From Sanguinoderma infundibulare (lineage: Eukaryota; Basidiomycota; Agaricomycetes; Polyporales; Polyporaceae): a DNA stretch of 64,000 bases. How positions within the stretch are numbered: position 1 is the first letter of the stretch; each line of letters begins with the position of its first letter. The position numbers and the translations under genes were made by a program. Under the pieces are notes generated by a model. The model was not told the origin of the DNA. It ran no database searches and was given only the letters and a program-made list of their open reading frames with translations. The DNA lies in contig JAVLRN010000011.1 of assembly GCA_032821775.1 (NCBI GenBank), positions 2,542,001-2,606,000 on the forward strand. The letters run 5' to 3'. Shown here in pieces: positions 23,495 to 34,800 of this stretch.

Positions 23495-25720
23495 ATGAAG
23501 CTGCTGATCTCGGGGCTATCGTGCCTGCTACTCGTCGAGCTCACACTGTCCGCTGCCGCACAGCTTCCTTTGGGAGGAGGACTAGCTCAGAATCCGTTCA
23601 GCGCGTACGACGACGGGCTCTTCACGCCTCTCGGCAACCTGAGCGCTCTGAGCTCTGCGGAGTTCACCACGCTGAGCCATCCCGCGTTTCGGCGGCACAA
23701 GGTGCGCATCAAGGAGTCGCACTTTTGCGATGGCTCCGTGCGGTATGTACCACCTTCGTCGCCTGATCATCTTGCAATCGCGTGCGGAGGTCTGACGGTG
23801 ATCAACAGCGCATACACGGGATACATCGATGTCGAAGCGCGGCACCTGTTCTTCTACTTCTTTGAGTCTCGCCGCGACCCCGACACGGACGACGTCGTCT
23901 TCTGGACCAATGGCGGTCCTGGCGCATCCTCGACCATGGGCCTCTTTATGGAACTTGGTGCGTAGCGTCTATCGCCCTTATGGTGCGTTGATAACTGACT
24001 TACACTGGTGCGTGACGTAGGGCCTTGCAGGGTAACAAGCGAGAAGAAGACCGAGCCGAACCCATACGGCTGGAACGACCACGCGAACATCTTCTTCGTC
24101 GACCAGCCCGTCGGCGTGGGGTTCTCTTATGCCGAGTACGGGGAGTCTGTAGTACGTTATCCCGCCTCTCGCCCTCGAAATTCACCACACATATCGAGTT
24201 CATTTGTTTCGCAGGACACAACCCAAGAGGCTGCAGAGGACATCGCGGCGTTCATGTCCATCTTCTTCGAACACTTCACCAAGTTCAAGGGCAGAGCGCT
24301 TCATCTTGCGGGCGAATCGTATGGGGTATGCATGTATACCTCTTGCGGTTGTTAGTCGACTGACGCGGTGGCGCTCCGGACAGGGCCGATACATTCCCGT
24401 CTTCGCATCTGCGATATACGACAAGAACCCGCAGCTCATCGAAGCAGGGTTGACACCCATCAACCTGTCGTCCATAATGATCGGTACGCGCCTCAACGTT
24501 TATGTGTGGATACCTTCCGCTAAACATACTGGATGCGCAGGGAATGGGTGCACAGAGGACGCTACGATGCTCCCGTCTTACTACCTCGTTCAGTGTGAAG
24601 ACCCGACCTTCCCCGCAGTCCAAAGCATCAGGCGAGTTCGAGTCACGGAGAATTTTGGAGGTGATGATTGACATCCGCGTAGCGAGTGTGTGCGCATGAA
24701 GCAATTGGTAAGAATCAACTTTTGGTGTGCCATTCGTGCTCTCTGATGACTTGCGTACTAGGTGCCTCGTTGCGAGAAGCGTTACAAGGAGGCTTGCGTC
24801 GACAAATTCGACATGATCGACTGCGCTGCAGCGGCCGACTTTTGTCAGACGTCTCTCGGAGGGCCATTCGGAAGTTCGCGCACACACGATGTCGCCCACA
24901 GTTTGGTGCTGACTGTGCTATTTCGCAGGTTTGAATAACTACGATCGTGCGCGTCCATGGTGCGTTTCGTTCAGTTTTGCATGCCAGCCTTTCTGACCGT
25001 CGTTGCTGCTCATCTAGCAAGGGCCTCAACATCACGGAATGCTACCCGATCATGCTGTGTGTCCCCTTCACCGATCGTCTTCGACTTTCGATCGGCTGAC
25101 GGTGTCTTTCAGGGACATCGTGAACTTCTTGAACAAAAAGCACACTCAGGAACTTATCGGCGTGGATCCCCCCGTTCGCGGTTCAACCTTCAATTGGGTC
25201 TCTTGGACCGTGAACCAAGCCTTTGAGGCGACCCTCGACGAATTCTCCTTCCCGGCGCAATACTACATTGCTGCGCTGCTCGAGCGCGGTGTCCGCACGC
25301 TCATCTACGTCGGTGCGACGGACTTCATCTGTAACTGGGTGCGTTCACCCCTACCTTCCGTCCTCGTCGTTTTTTCGCACTGTGAGATTTGAAGAAGCTG
25401 ATAAGCCTGAGGGCTCGCTGGGACAGATGGGCAATGAGGCGATGACGCTCGGGCTCGAGTGGACGAGAAAGGACGAGTTCAGGCGAGAGCCGCTGCACGT
25501 GTGGACGATAGAAGGGCACCAAATCGCTGGGCTGACGAGGAGCGGCGGCGGGCTGACGTTCGTGACTGTAGTCGGGGCGGGGCATATGGTACGTCTCTGT
25601 CGTCTCCTTCAAGGTAGGAGCGGATAGGGAATTGATGGGTGTGTTCGCTAGGCTCCGTATGACAAGCCGGTCGAGTCGCTCGAGTTGGCGAACAGGTGGC
25701 TGGCCGGGGAGCCGTTTTGA
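23495..25720 (+). CDS. Serine carboxypeptidase, peptidase family S10
   Basis: Thirteen exons encode 497 aa: 23495-23742, 23809-23957, 24021-24151, 24215-24325, 24384-24483, 24541-24631, 24683-24707, 24762-24873, 24929-24959, 25018-25056, 25113-25338, 25427-25588, 25652-25720. A signal peptide ([20 protein letters not shown]) is followed by the substrate-binding motif [15 protein letters not shown] and [13 protein letters not shown]. The nucleophile lies in LAGESYGGRYIP (Ser about 211), the Asp in [10 protein letters not shown] (about 417) and the His in VVGAGHM (about 474), so the S10 triad is complete. It should remove C-terminal residues from peptides in the vacuole or outside the cell. The exon ending at 24631 needs a GC donor (AG/GCGAGT). 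A truncated, decayed relative of the last exons lies at 29.65-29.96 kb. Confidence 0.9.
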
Positions 25721-26984
25721 GCTAGACAGCTTTGGGCGTGGGACACTTATCCAACCAGAGATTGGCTCAGAAGGCAGTACCAGGGGTGGGTAAAAAGGAC
25801 GATCTGGAATACACTGGAATACCTGGGATCATGGGTTGTTAAGCGAAGTATAGTGATCATATGGGATCCTGCGATGCTGTGTTTTCATCCACGCGTTCAC
25901 GACGAGACGCCTCAAGCCACAGTACGTGATTTTTTGTAACGTGGCGGTTGTCTCTGAACGTGACGGGCTTGACTGTTGTACGTCCGCTGCGATCGCAGCG
26001 CGCGTCGACGGCAGCATGGTAAGCAGCCAACTCCAATTTCATACCAAATCTTTCTTGATGCTAAGCACATGTAGCCCTCTATGTACAGCCGCAGCTGTCC
26101 ATGCTACATTGCACATGGTTTCGTCTACGCGTCCTTTCAATTTGTAGACCAAGGGCCAGTATCTCCATTCCCATGGCGATCGCGGCGGTCATGGACATCG
26201 CTCATCCCGGCTCTGTGAACTATGCTCTAGTCCGCTGGAGTCTCGATCCTTCCGATTCAGGGCCCCGGATAGACGAGATTATACCATTCGTTGGATACAG
26301 TGTCGGCGGAAATGGTTTGGCAGGCACGGCGGTGAGCTTTTGTACAGTCTCTTACTGCTGCTGACTTCCTCCCATAAGCGCACCATAATACACGGAACCG
26401 TATGTGGAACCAACGAGGCCTCAGCAATTCTGTCGAGCGCCGTCTTCTATCCTGCGGTCGTGCACGCGGCAACGTCGTCGCGTCCCAATCATCGCCGAAC
26501 ACTTGTCGTATTTCGATGCGTGGGATGATCTCTACTCAATACTCCCACCATCGTACGACAGGATCACCAGAGTCAAGCCCAAGGCTCAATCACAAGGTTC
26601 GAAACGCGTGCTTCTGAGCACGAGCAAGCTGGCATGGCCCGTTCCGCAACCACTGCCGAAGCAGTCGCATTCAACAACTTGATGACCACACGCTTTCGCC
26701 GCACTCTGCGTCAGGCCCATCATTATCCTCCCTTAGTCGTTCGGTCCCGACGGAGTCCATCGTGCAGTCCAGCCTGAGCTACTCCCCTGGTTGCTAGTCC
26801 TTTCGCGTGTGTTACTGTGCGCTTAGTAGCCCGTGAGCGTTGAAGCAGGACACAATGTGCATATATAAAGCCCTCCAGGACATCGGAACTTGCATTCACG
26901 ACTCGTACTCACTTGCATTCGCATTCGCACTTCCATCCGGGCTACGGTCTCAGCTTTCTTAACTTTATTTTTACGTGAACGGCA
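25721..26984. other. Region without firm gene; promoter of DPBB gene at right
   Basis: Frames at 26101-26364 and 26404-26682 look locally protein-like (ALVRWSLDP; AEHLSYFDAWDDLYSILP) but cannot be joined into a recognised family, so a gene remnant is possible. TATATAAA at 26862-26869 lies about 115 nt upstream of the secreted DPBB gene and is a good TATA box. Confidence 0.45.
26862..26869 (+). promoter_or_regulatory. TATA box of DPBB/expansin-like gene
   Basis: TATATAAA, 116-123 nt upstream of the ATG at 26985, followed by a pyrimidine- and CA-rich leader typical of strongly expressed fungal secreted proteins. Confidence 0.6.
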
Positions 26985-27511
26985 ATGCGCTTCTCAGCCG
27001 TCCTTCTCACCCTCATGTCCGCCGCGACTGCCGGCCTCGCGCAGACGATGACCATGTCCGGTGGTGACGGTGAGAACTCCTCCGGCGATCTTCTCGCTGT
27101 CAGTGCTATCGCTGACATTCCTGGCCCCACAGCGACCTGGTACAACCCCGGCCTCGGGTCGTGTGGGTACTCTAACACCGACGCGGACTTCATCGTCGCT
27201 GTCGACGCCCAGACGATCCAGAGCTTCCCCGGCGCAGGCACCAACCCCAACCTGTGCGTCCCTTCCCCCTACCCATCGTATTCTCGCTGGCCCTTTTTGA
27301 CGCCGTTCGATTCTCGAATAGGAACCCGATGTGCGGCCGGCAGATGGTCGTGACCACGCCGAGCGGTCTGTCGGTGACGGTCACCGTCGCGGACACGTGC
27401 CCCACGGTTGGGTGCGCGGTGGGCAGTGTCGACCTCAGCCCGGCCGCATTCGCGGTGCTCGCCCCGCTCAGCGTCGGGCGCATCCACGACATTACCTGGA
27501 CGCTTCTTTGA
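26985..27511 (+). CDS. Small secreted double-psi beta-barrel (RlpA/expansin-like) protein
   Basis: Exons 26985-27253 and 27322-27511 encode 152 aa. Residues 1-20 are a signal peptide ending LAQT. After an acidic linker comes ATWYNPGLGSCGYSNTDADF, then NPMCGRQMVV, VTVADTCPTVGCAVGSVDLS and VGRIHDITWTL. These are the conserved blocks of the DPBB fold found in RlpA-like, expansin-like and barwin-like fungal proteins, with paired Cys. The Asp in VADTCP occupies the usual conserved position. Such proteins bind or loosen cell-wall polysaccharide; catalytic activity is uncertain. Length and architecture are normal for a single-domain member. A TATA box lies upstream. Confidence 0.88.
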
Positions 27512-27952
27512 GCTCCTGCTTCTGGGGAGCGCGCTCGGTTAGATGCGATGAACGGCGCGCATGCCGGTGTGTGGCGCAGGGGTTTAGTTGTACCGATAAG
27601 CGGGCACGGTTTATTTATGACAGTTCACATTCGCGCTCATATCGGCCTGTGGTTCGTATACACCTCTTGTAAATCGACAATACAGATAACTCCAAGAAGG
27701 CCACCAGATATGACACGCGTTGTCGAGGAGGAGGAGGAGGAGGGGGGGGGGGATGTTGACATTTTCCATCATACAGTACCACCATTGGGCCTGCCAGGCT
27801 GGTGTCCTGATGATACGAGTTGTACAACAACTGGCCGTGCGAGATTCGAACTCTTGACCCCGGGCGTTGCCGGCTCGCAAGCGCCTCTTGACTCTGCCAA
27901 GCGATGCGGGACAGCGGCGCATGCGCCATGCTTCGTCACTGACTCGGATGTA
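27512..27952. other. Intergenic region with microsatellite and tRNA-like segment
   Basis: Holds a GGA/poly-G microsatellite at about 27728-27752. On the minus strand, about 27823-27900, is a tRNA-like stretch: an A-box-like TGGCAGAGTC and a T-loop-like AGTTCGAATC. The arms are too imperfect for a functional tRNA. It ends at the TA flanking the foldback element. Confidence 0.4.
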
Positions 27953-28663
27953 CAGTGACTTACAAAACTGTTTCCAGAAAAGTTACTCCCACGCTGTTTT
28001 TGGCATATCTCCGCAAGTACTTAGCATATGGACATGATTTGAAGTGCATTTGGTAGATATGCTTCTTGACTTTCGATAGAGGTATATATTATGCGAAATT
28101 GATAAAAACTGCCAGAGATATTGGGTGCTCTTTGCACTCACTGCCTGGAAACAGTTTTGTAACTCTTCCTGGCACCACACATAATTTATTCATGGAAGGG
28201 CATGTACAGACAATTGTCAAATCTCTTGGTGGCAATGTTGTGTGTACTGTTTATATACATCAGTCCAGGCTATAATCTCACACAATACATCTCACTTTCC
28301 TGCTATAATCATCCCTAAAGTTTTCCTCAGCAACCATTAACCAGGTCACCTCTCCTCGTTAACTAACACCATTCTATCACCTATATCCAGGTTAAAACTG
28401 GCATTGGCAGGAGTGAAATCAGTAAATAATACTCCACACACTTTTCTGAGGTCTCCGAGGCCGAGGGTGGTCACCTATCCCTTTTTTTTCCGACTATCAT
28501 ATGTTATGTGACTCACCTTATTGAGACTGGGATGGCCAATACCGCTGTTCAGGTCCATATTTTTTGTAAGGATGCATTCCTCAGGACTGTATGTGCCTAT
28601 GATATTCATTGTAGGCTGAAGGGATGAAGCACAATTGCAGTAACGATGAGGAAACACCTCTAA
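27953..28663 (+). repeat. Left inverted arm of foldback element
   Basis: 711 bp, the reverse complement of 28857-29567 with only scattered substitutions, for example near 28360 and 28646. Similarity stops abruptly after GATGAGGAAA. Confidence 0.8.
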
Positions 28664-28856
28664 CCTTCATTATGCAGTTAATGATCTAGTTACTCAGCCT
28701 CTCTGTCCTCTTTTTCCACATATACTTTCTCTCATATGACCCAATTTTGTTCATATTAGTCTTCTCTGATGATATCAGCCTTATTCATTCCTTCATAGTC
28801 TAGCATTTCTTTGACAAAGTGACATTGTACTGCTTGACCTTGTATACAGTGTTGAG

Positions 28857-29567
28857 TTGAATGTATTTCCTCATCATTACTGCAATTGTGCTTCATCCCT
28901 TCAGCCTACAATGAATATCATAGGCACATACAGTCCTGAGGAATGCATCCTTACAAAAAATATGGACCTGAACAGCGGTATTGGCCATCCCAGTCTCAAT
29001 AAGGTGAGTCACATAACATATGATAGTCGGAAAAAAAAGGGATAGGTGACCACCCTCGGCCTCGGAGACCTCAGAAAAGTGTGTGGAGTATTATTTACTG
29101 ATTTCACTCCTGCCAATGCCAGTTTTAACCTGGATATAGGTGATAGAATGGTGTTAGTTAGCGAGGAGAGGTGACCTGGTTAATGGTTGCTGAGGAAAAC
29201 TTTAGGGATGATTATAGCAGGAAAGTGAGATGTATTGTGTGAGATTATAGCCTGGACTGATGTATATAAACAGTACACACAACATTGCCACCAAGAGATT
29301 TGACAATTGTCTGTACATGCCCTTCCATGAATAAATTATGTGTGGTGCCAGGAAGAGTTACAAAACTGTTTCCAGGCAGTGAGTGCAAAGAGCACCCAAT
29401 ATCTCTGGCAGTTTTTATCAATTTCGCATAATATATACCTCTATCGAAAGTCAAGAAGCATATCTACCAAATGCACTTCAAATCATGTCCATATGCTAAG
29501 TACTTGCGGAGATATGCCAAAAACAGCGTGGGAGTAACTTTTCTGGAAACAGTTTTATAAGTCACTG
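28857..29567 (-). repeat. Right inverted arm of foldback element
   Basis: Mirror of the left arm; see the element entry. Begins at about the sequence TTTCCTCATC next to the unique 193-bp centre. Confidence 0.8.
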
Positions 29568-29649
29568 TAACTTCATGCAACTAGTACCAGTGGGTGCTGT
29601 CAGTTCCATTGTATTCACGGAAAATATTGCTGAATTAGCTCGTCAGATT

Positions 29650-29960
29650 GGTCATTGGAAGGTGATCCTCCAGATGGAGTGTTAGAGCAGCCGGGACGCA
29701 AGTTTCGGAAAGACCCTTTTCGAGAGCCAGGTCAAGTCGCCGATCATCGCTGGGTCACAGTTGATGAGGAGCGAGGCTGGACTGATGTAAACCACCATCA
29801 CGTGAGCACTGCACTTGGTGAGTGTTTCCTCGGTTCATTGCTTACACGTGTGGTTCTGAGGAAATTGTGCTCATGTAGGTCCCATACGATAAGCTGATTG
29901 ACTCGCTCGAATTACGAAGTCAAAGGGGCTGGCTGGAGAAGATTTCTGGCTGTTTCTGAC
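29650..29960 (+). pseudogene. Carboxypeptidase S10 C-terminal remnant
   Basis: A decayed copy of the last exons of an S10 gene. FRKDPFREP matches RKDEFRREP of the intact gene. After an intron-like GTGAGC...TAG gap, PYDKLIDSLEL matches [11 protein letters not shown], followed by a Trp-containing end (RGWLEK against NRWLAGE). The region of the catalytic His is not preserved (a run of His replaces GAGHM) and no upstream domain exists. It sits just outside the right end of the foldback element and about 4 kb from the intact gene. It is best read as a broken tandem duplicate. Confidence 0.55.
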
Positions 29961-30207
29961 ACCAGTGACACAGTCACTCTGGGATAGGGTAAGTATAAGT
30001 CGGTGCGTCCACGATGCTTTTGCCGGAATGCATAATCTGTCCGTAAGTTACCCTCTCGGATGGATATGCCCGGCAATTGAGCCTCTCCTCTTCATTGACA
30101 TTCGTCTATCCATTTAATGATCGCCGTTTTGCATGTGATCATTGCAGGTTCTCAAAGGGGAGGTCAATTTGGTGCTATGACGTAGTTTTCTTGCAGATAT
30201 CACTAGC

Positions 30208-30498
30208 ATGCCTTCTGCAAAGGCCTTCACACATCCAAGTTATCCTCGAGCGAGCGTGCTCTGCATGCATCTGTCTCTTTTCCATTTTCTCATCTGCGAC
30301 TATCTCCAGGCTGGTTTTCAATTATCCCCACGCCGACGAGGACCCACACGAGCCTCCAATGCCGACCCGGGAGACTTTCGGTTCACATTCGGTCCCCCAA
30401 TGAGGCGATGCTCGATCGGCCCCTGCCGGGTTAGCCTCCCAAGGGCGGGGTGGGGCTCTCGACGCCTCCCCACTCTCCTTCCCCACTACTGCCACTAG
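30208..30498 (+). other. Upstream ORF preceding the decayed kinase
   Basis: A 96-codon frame ending 22 nt before the kinase ATG. Its last ~45 codons match the frame upstream of the intact kinase (53920-54225), including NADPG, FRFTFGPP and SRRLPTLLPHYCH. It may be a conserved uORF or simply conserved leader DNA. Confidence 0.35.
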
Positions 30499-31428
30499 GG
30501 CAGCTGGTTTTGGGTGAAGATGCAGCTCAACATGCTTCCTCTCTTCAAGCCCCTCTTCGCTTGCTTTGGCAAACTCAAGCCTGTCCCCAAGTCCAAGGCG
30601 ACGAGGCTTGACATGCCGAAGATCGCGGTGATCCTGCCACTCAAGGACATGCGTGTGCCCATGGATGAATCTGGTCTTGACAGCCTGGTGCGTCCAATCC
30701 CCAGCGCTGTTCATGGTTAAAGACCTGATCACTGGGTGGTGGACTAGGTGATGTGGGAGGTTCAACATTCCTCCATGGTCGATGTGTTCATCATCGCAAG
30801 CCCATCCACCATCATGCCCATCGAACACCCGGTCCAGAACATCGACACTTCCATGCTCACCATGCCTCCCTTTACCTTCAAGGCCCCGCGAAGCGTCCCT
30901 CAGGAGCCAAAGGCTGCCACGAAGCCCAAGTACCAGCCCAAGCTGCTCTCCACCCCAGAGGGGTGACGCAAGTACATCGCAGGTCTCCCACCCCCACCCG
31001 CTCCTCCTGTCAAGCCCGCTCCGGTAAAAGAGGAGCACCCCGAGTTGTTCAACTGGACAGGCTGGTTTCAAGGTGACCTCATTCCCGACAACTCCGACTC
31101 CGACTCAAGCCTCTCGAGTTCGGGCTCAGGCTCGGGGTTTGAGAAGCTGAGCATGGACAACTTCCTTGTCATCGCCACAATCGGTCAAGGCGCGCAGGGC
31201 AATGTCTACCTCATCAAGCACCGCTCGACGCTCGTCTTCTACACGCTCAAGGCGGTCTCAAAGCACGCAAGGAAGGGCAAGAACGGCTACTACGTCAACG
31301 TGTTCACGGAGCAGTACGTGCTCAAAACAGTGGCCAGCAACCCCCGCTTCGTCAACTTGTTGGGGACCTTCCAGGATGACAAGTATTTCTACATCCTCAC
31401 GGTAAGTACTCTTTCCTTGTGTGGCGCG

Positions 31429-31779
31429 TGTCAAGCACAGTGGGGGTTGCCCACTGTGGGGTGCAACTAGATGCAGCAGTCACACATACTCACCTGGCTA
31501 GAGAGGTAGAGAGGCTGTAGAGGCGAGTGAGGAGAAGAGTAGAAGAACTATTCATATTAGGGCCAATGGGGGCCATATATATACTACAGAGCATACTGCA
31601 TTACTAAGGCTATACAGTACAAGACATGCCATACCAGGATACAAGGTATGGCATCACATGAGATGATCATGTGTGGCAGCTATACAGCACCTGTGCAATG
31701 GATGTGATATCGGGCTGTGCCGATATCAAGATACACAGCTATGCCGTGCAACGCTATGCTCGGCTATGCGCGTTCAACA
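31429..31779 (-). repeat. 3' LTR of copia element
   Basis: 351 bp. It differs from the other LTR by roughly a dozen substitutions, all transitions, with no indels seen. Confidence 0.9.
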
Positions 31780-31829
31780 CTCCCCCTCGCTAAGTATGCA
31801 CTCGCAAGTATGCAAGCGGATATGGCACT

Positions 31830-34800
31830 TTAAGCTGCCTTAGGGAAATGCAAGCCAAGATGGGGACGGAAGTGGTGGAACTTCACAGTGCCCAAATTCT
31901 TGGTGAAAATATCAGCGGGATTATCAGTCCCTTCGACATAGAATATGTCGGTGATACCTCGATCGTACACTTCACGAACATAATGGTAACAAATGTCGAT
32001 GTGCTTTGACCTTGCTTCCGTGACAGCATTTTGTCCGATGTGTATGGAGCCTTGATTATCTCCAGATAATGGTACGCGACCAAGGTTATAGCCAAGTTCA
32101 GCAAGCAAGTTGTGAACCCAGACTATTTGGCGACTACAGTCACTCATTGCCATATACTCAGCCTCAGTGGAGGAAAGAGCAATGGTCTTCTGCACATGTG
32201 AAACCCACGAGAATGCGCAGTTCGCTAACTTTAGCATGAAGCCGGTTTGCAATCGTCAAGAGTGTGGATCTGAAGCCCAATCACTGTCGGTTGCGGCAAT
32301 TAAGCCGAGTTGAGAATTGCCATTGTAAACCAAGGCATAGTTCTTGGTACCGACGAGGTAGCAGCAAATGTGAAGTGCCTTGCTGAGATGATCCTCGGTC
32401 GGGTTTGCAGCGTACTGTGCCAGTTTGGTCACAGTGAAAGCTATATCTGGCCTGGTACCTAGCATGAGGTAGAGTAGAGAGCTGATAACTTTCTGGTACC
32501 TGGAGCGAAGCTCTGATGTAGCTTGTCCTGTGTTGGGGGCAGGTATGTAACCCGCAGGGAGTGGAGTTGAAGACAGTCACGCGTTTGTCATGCTGCAGCG
32601 GTCCAGTACTTTCTCCAAGTATGCACGTTGATCTAAAAAGATCTTTTGGCCAATACGAGTGATGTGCATGCGTAAAAACTCCTTCGCATTGCCTAAGTCA
32701 CAGCATTCCCACTTGTTCATGAAGCGAGCTTTAAGTCTAGCTATAAGCTTCTTGTTGCGCCCACAGAAAAGCACATTGTCAACGTAGATGATTACAACTA
32801 CTATAGCACCATCAGAGTGACACTTGTAGATGTATAAACCTGCATCGTTGGTGAGCCAGTGATAGCCCATCAACTTCATGGACTCAGACAATGTGCACCA
32901 CCACGCTAAACCTGCCTGCTTAAGTCCATATAGAGCACGCTTCAGTCTGAAGACTTTGTGCTCAGAGCCAGGGATGCGAAATCCTTCTGGCTGCTCCAGG
33001 TAGATCTCCTCGTCCAGCTTGCCATACAAGTAAGCACTGCGAACATCGAGTCCTGAGATGTGCCAGTCTTCAAGTGCTGCAAGAGCCATGATGAGATGGA
33101 CTGTCTCGAAGCGGACAACTGGAGAGAATATCTTGTCGAAGTCTTCACCTTCGACCTGGGAGAAGCCTTTCGCTACAAGTCTGGCTTTCTTGCGACTGTC
33201 AGTTTTGACATCAAATACCCAGCGGTTTTTCATGACCTTACATCCTTTTGGACGGTCGACCAAGTCATAAACATTGCACCTGCAAAGGGCCTCTAATTCT
33301 TCGCGGCAAGCGATAAATCACTCCTTTTGTTCAGTCTTTGGTAGACTGGCAATATCACAATAAGTCCACTTGCGCACATTGGGCAGTGAGACTTTCTCCC
33401 CCTCATCTGGTGGAATCACCTTTGCGATAAGGTATTGGATGAGACTAGCTCCCCCTTCCTGGCATAGTTTTGCCACATCAATTCTAGAGGCATGCAAGAC
33501 ACCTTTGACTTCTTCTGACGAGTGACCTGACGACTCTTCTTCTGATTCATATTCATCTTCATCTTCTTCCTCGTCATCATCATCATCATTGTCATCGTCG
33601 GGGTCTGAGTGATCTGGACTAGGAGCGGCCGACTGAGGTTGAGGTAGGGGTTCTGCAGGTATAGGTATTGGGTCTGAGCCCAAGTCCTCCTCTTCCTCAT
33701 CATCATCGTTGCTACCACTAGACGAGATTACAGGGGTTGATTCCCTGTGCGTGCGCATCGAAGGTGGAAGTGGAATGGGTGGTCCACGTACAGCGGATCT
33801 ATCGCATGATTGTGGAAGTGATCAGGCATGGCTAGGTCTGGGAACCTGCTCATCCCTTGAAGGTGGTGCAGTCCGAGAGCGACTCGGTATCTCGCCAACC
33901 AACCTCTTCCACGATTTCTGTTTCTCAACATCCTTAAAAATGTCCGTAAGGTGACATGATTCACCATAGACATTACCTTCGCGAACTGGTACTTTCCGCT
34001 CCCTCACAGATCGTCGTGGTGTGACTGGCTGTTCAACCGGAGGAGGTTGTGGCGGCAAAGGGTGTTGCACTACTGGTACATCTCCTCCGCGCTGTGCATG
34101 AGGTTGAGGAGGTACAGGGGGTACAGCCAGAGCTGGTGCATGCGCTTGGCCTTGTACATTTCCCTTGCCCTTTGTGGAAGGTTTTCTGGGAGGACAACAT
34201 TGCTCTTCATCGTCATCAGGGAGTAAAGAAGGAGTAGTTGCCTGGTCTGCAGGTTCAACTGGTTCGGGTGCACTCTGCTGTCCATGTCGCTTCTTTTCAT
34301 GTGTGCATTTCGGAAACAAACTTTCATCAAATAGCGCTTGAGCAGCTGTGAAGATGACATTGTTTGGTGAGCGCATAAACTTATGATTGTGGTTACCGGC
34401 ACCAACACCAAGATAAATCATCAGCTCAGATTTGGGTGATAATTTATTCTTGCAGACTTCGGGGGGCAAAAAGACATATGCACCACAACCGAATACGCGT
34501 AGGTGACTGATGTCTGGCTTGGTACCATTCAAAAGTTCATAAGGTGTCCGCCATTCAAGGCGACGAATAGGTGTCCTGTTGTACAGGTGTGCTGCATGTT
34601 CGAAGGAGAATTCCCACCAAGATTGAGGGATGCAGGCATCATGCCGCATTGCCTCGCTCTTGTCCATGAGTGTACGAATGATTCGCTCAGCGCGGCCATT
34701 CTGTTGATGAATATGAGGTGCGCTAGGGATGATCTCGATGCCTCTGTCTTTGAGCATGTTGTTGAAGGCGTGTGATTTCAGTTCGCCTCCAGAATCTGAT

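Larger units (their letters stand above)
27953..29567. mobile_element. Foldback-type transposon with 711-bp inverted arms, TA target duplication
   Basis: The left arm 27953-28663 and right arm 28857-29567 are near-identical inverted copies; every left coordinate x maps to 57520 minus x with no net length change. They flank a 193-bp A+T-rich centre. The element starts CAGTGACTTA, ends TAAGTCACTG, and is flanked on both sides by TA (27951-27952 and 29568-29569). That is the target duplication of Tc1/mariner-type transposons. Short frames of 60-69 codons occur once per arm but show no transposase motif, so the element is non-autonomous. High arm identity implies a recent origin or ongoing correction between arms. 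Composition is clearly more A+T-rich than the host genes. Confidence 0.82.

Noticed and set aside
26101..26682. Possible hydrolase-like gene from frames near 26.1-26.7 kb
   Set aside because: No exon chain gives a recognisable family; a remnant is possible but unsupported.
27728..27752. GGA/poly-G run as a regulatory element
   Set aside because: A simple microsatellite with no positional relation to a gene start.
27823..27900. tRNA gene on the minus strand
   Set aside because: T-loop and A/B boxes are recognisable, but the T stem, anticodon loop length and acceptor ends do not pair; at best a tRNA-derived repeat.
28066..29454. Two 69-codon proteins (one per arm) in the foldback element
   Set aside because: They are mirror images of the same DNA, short, without transposase motifs, and follow from arm symmetry.
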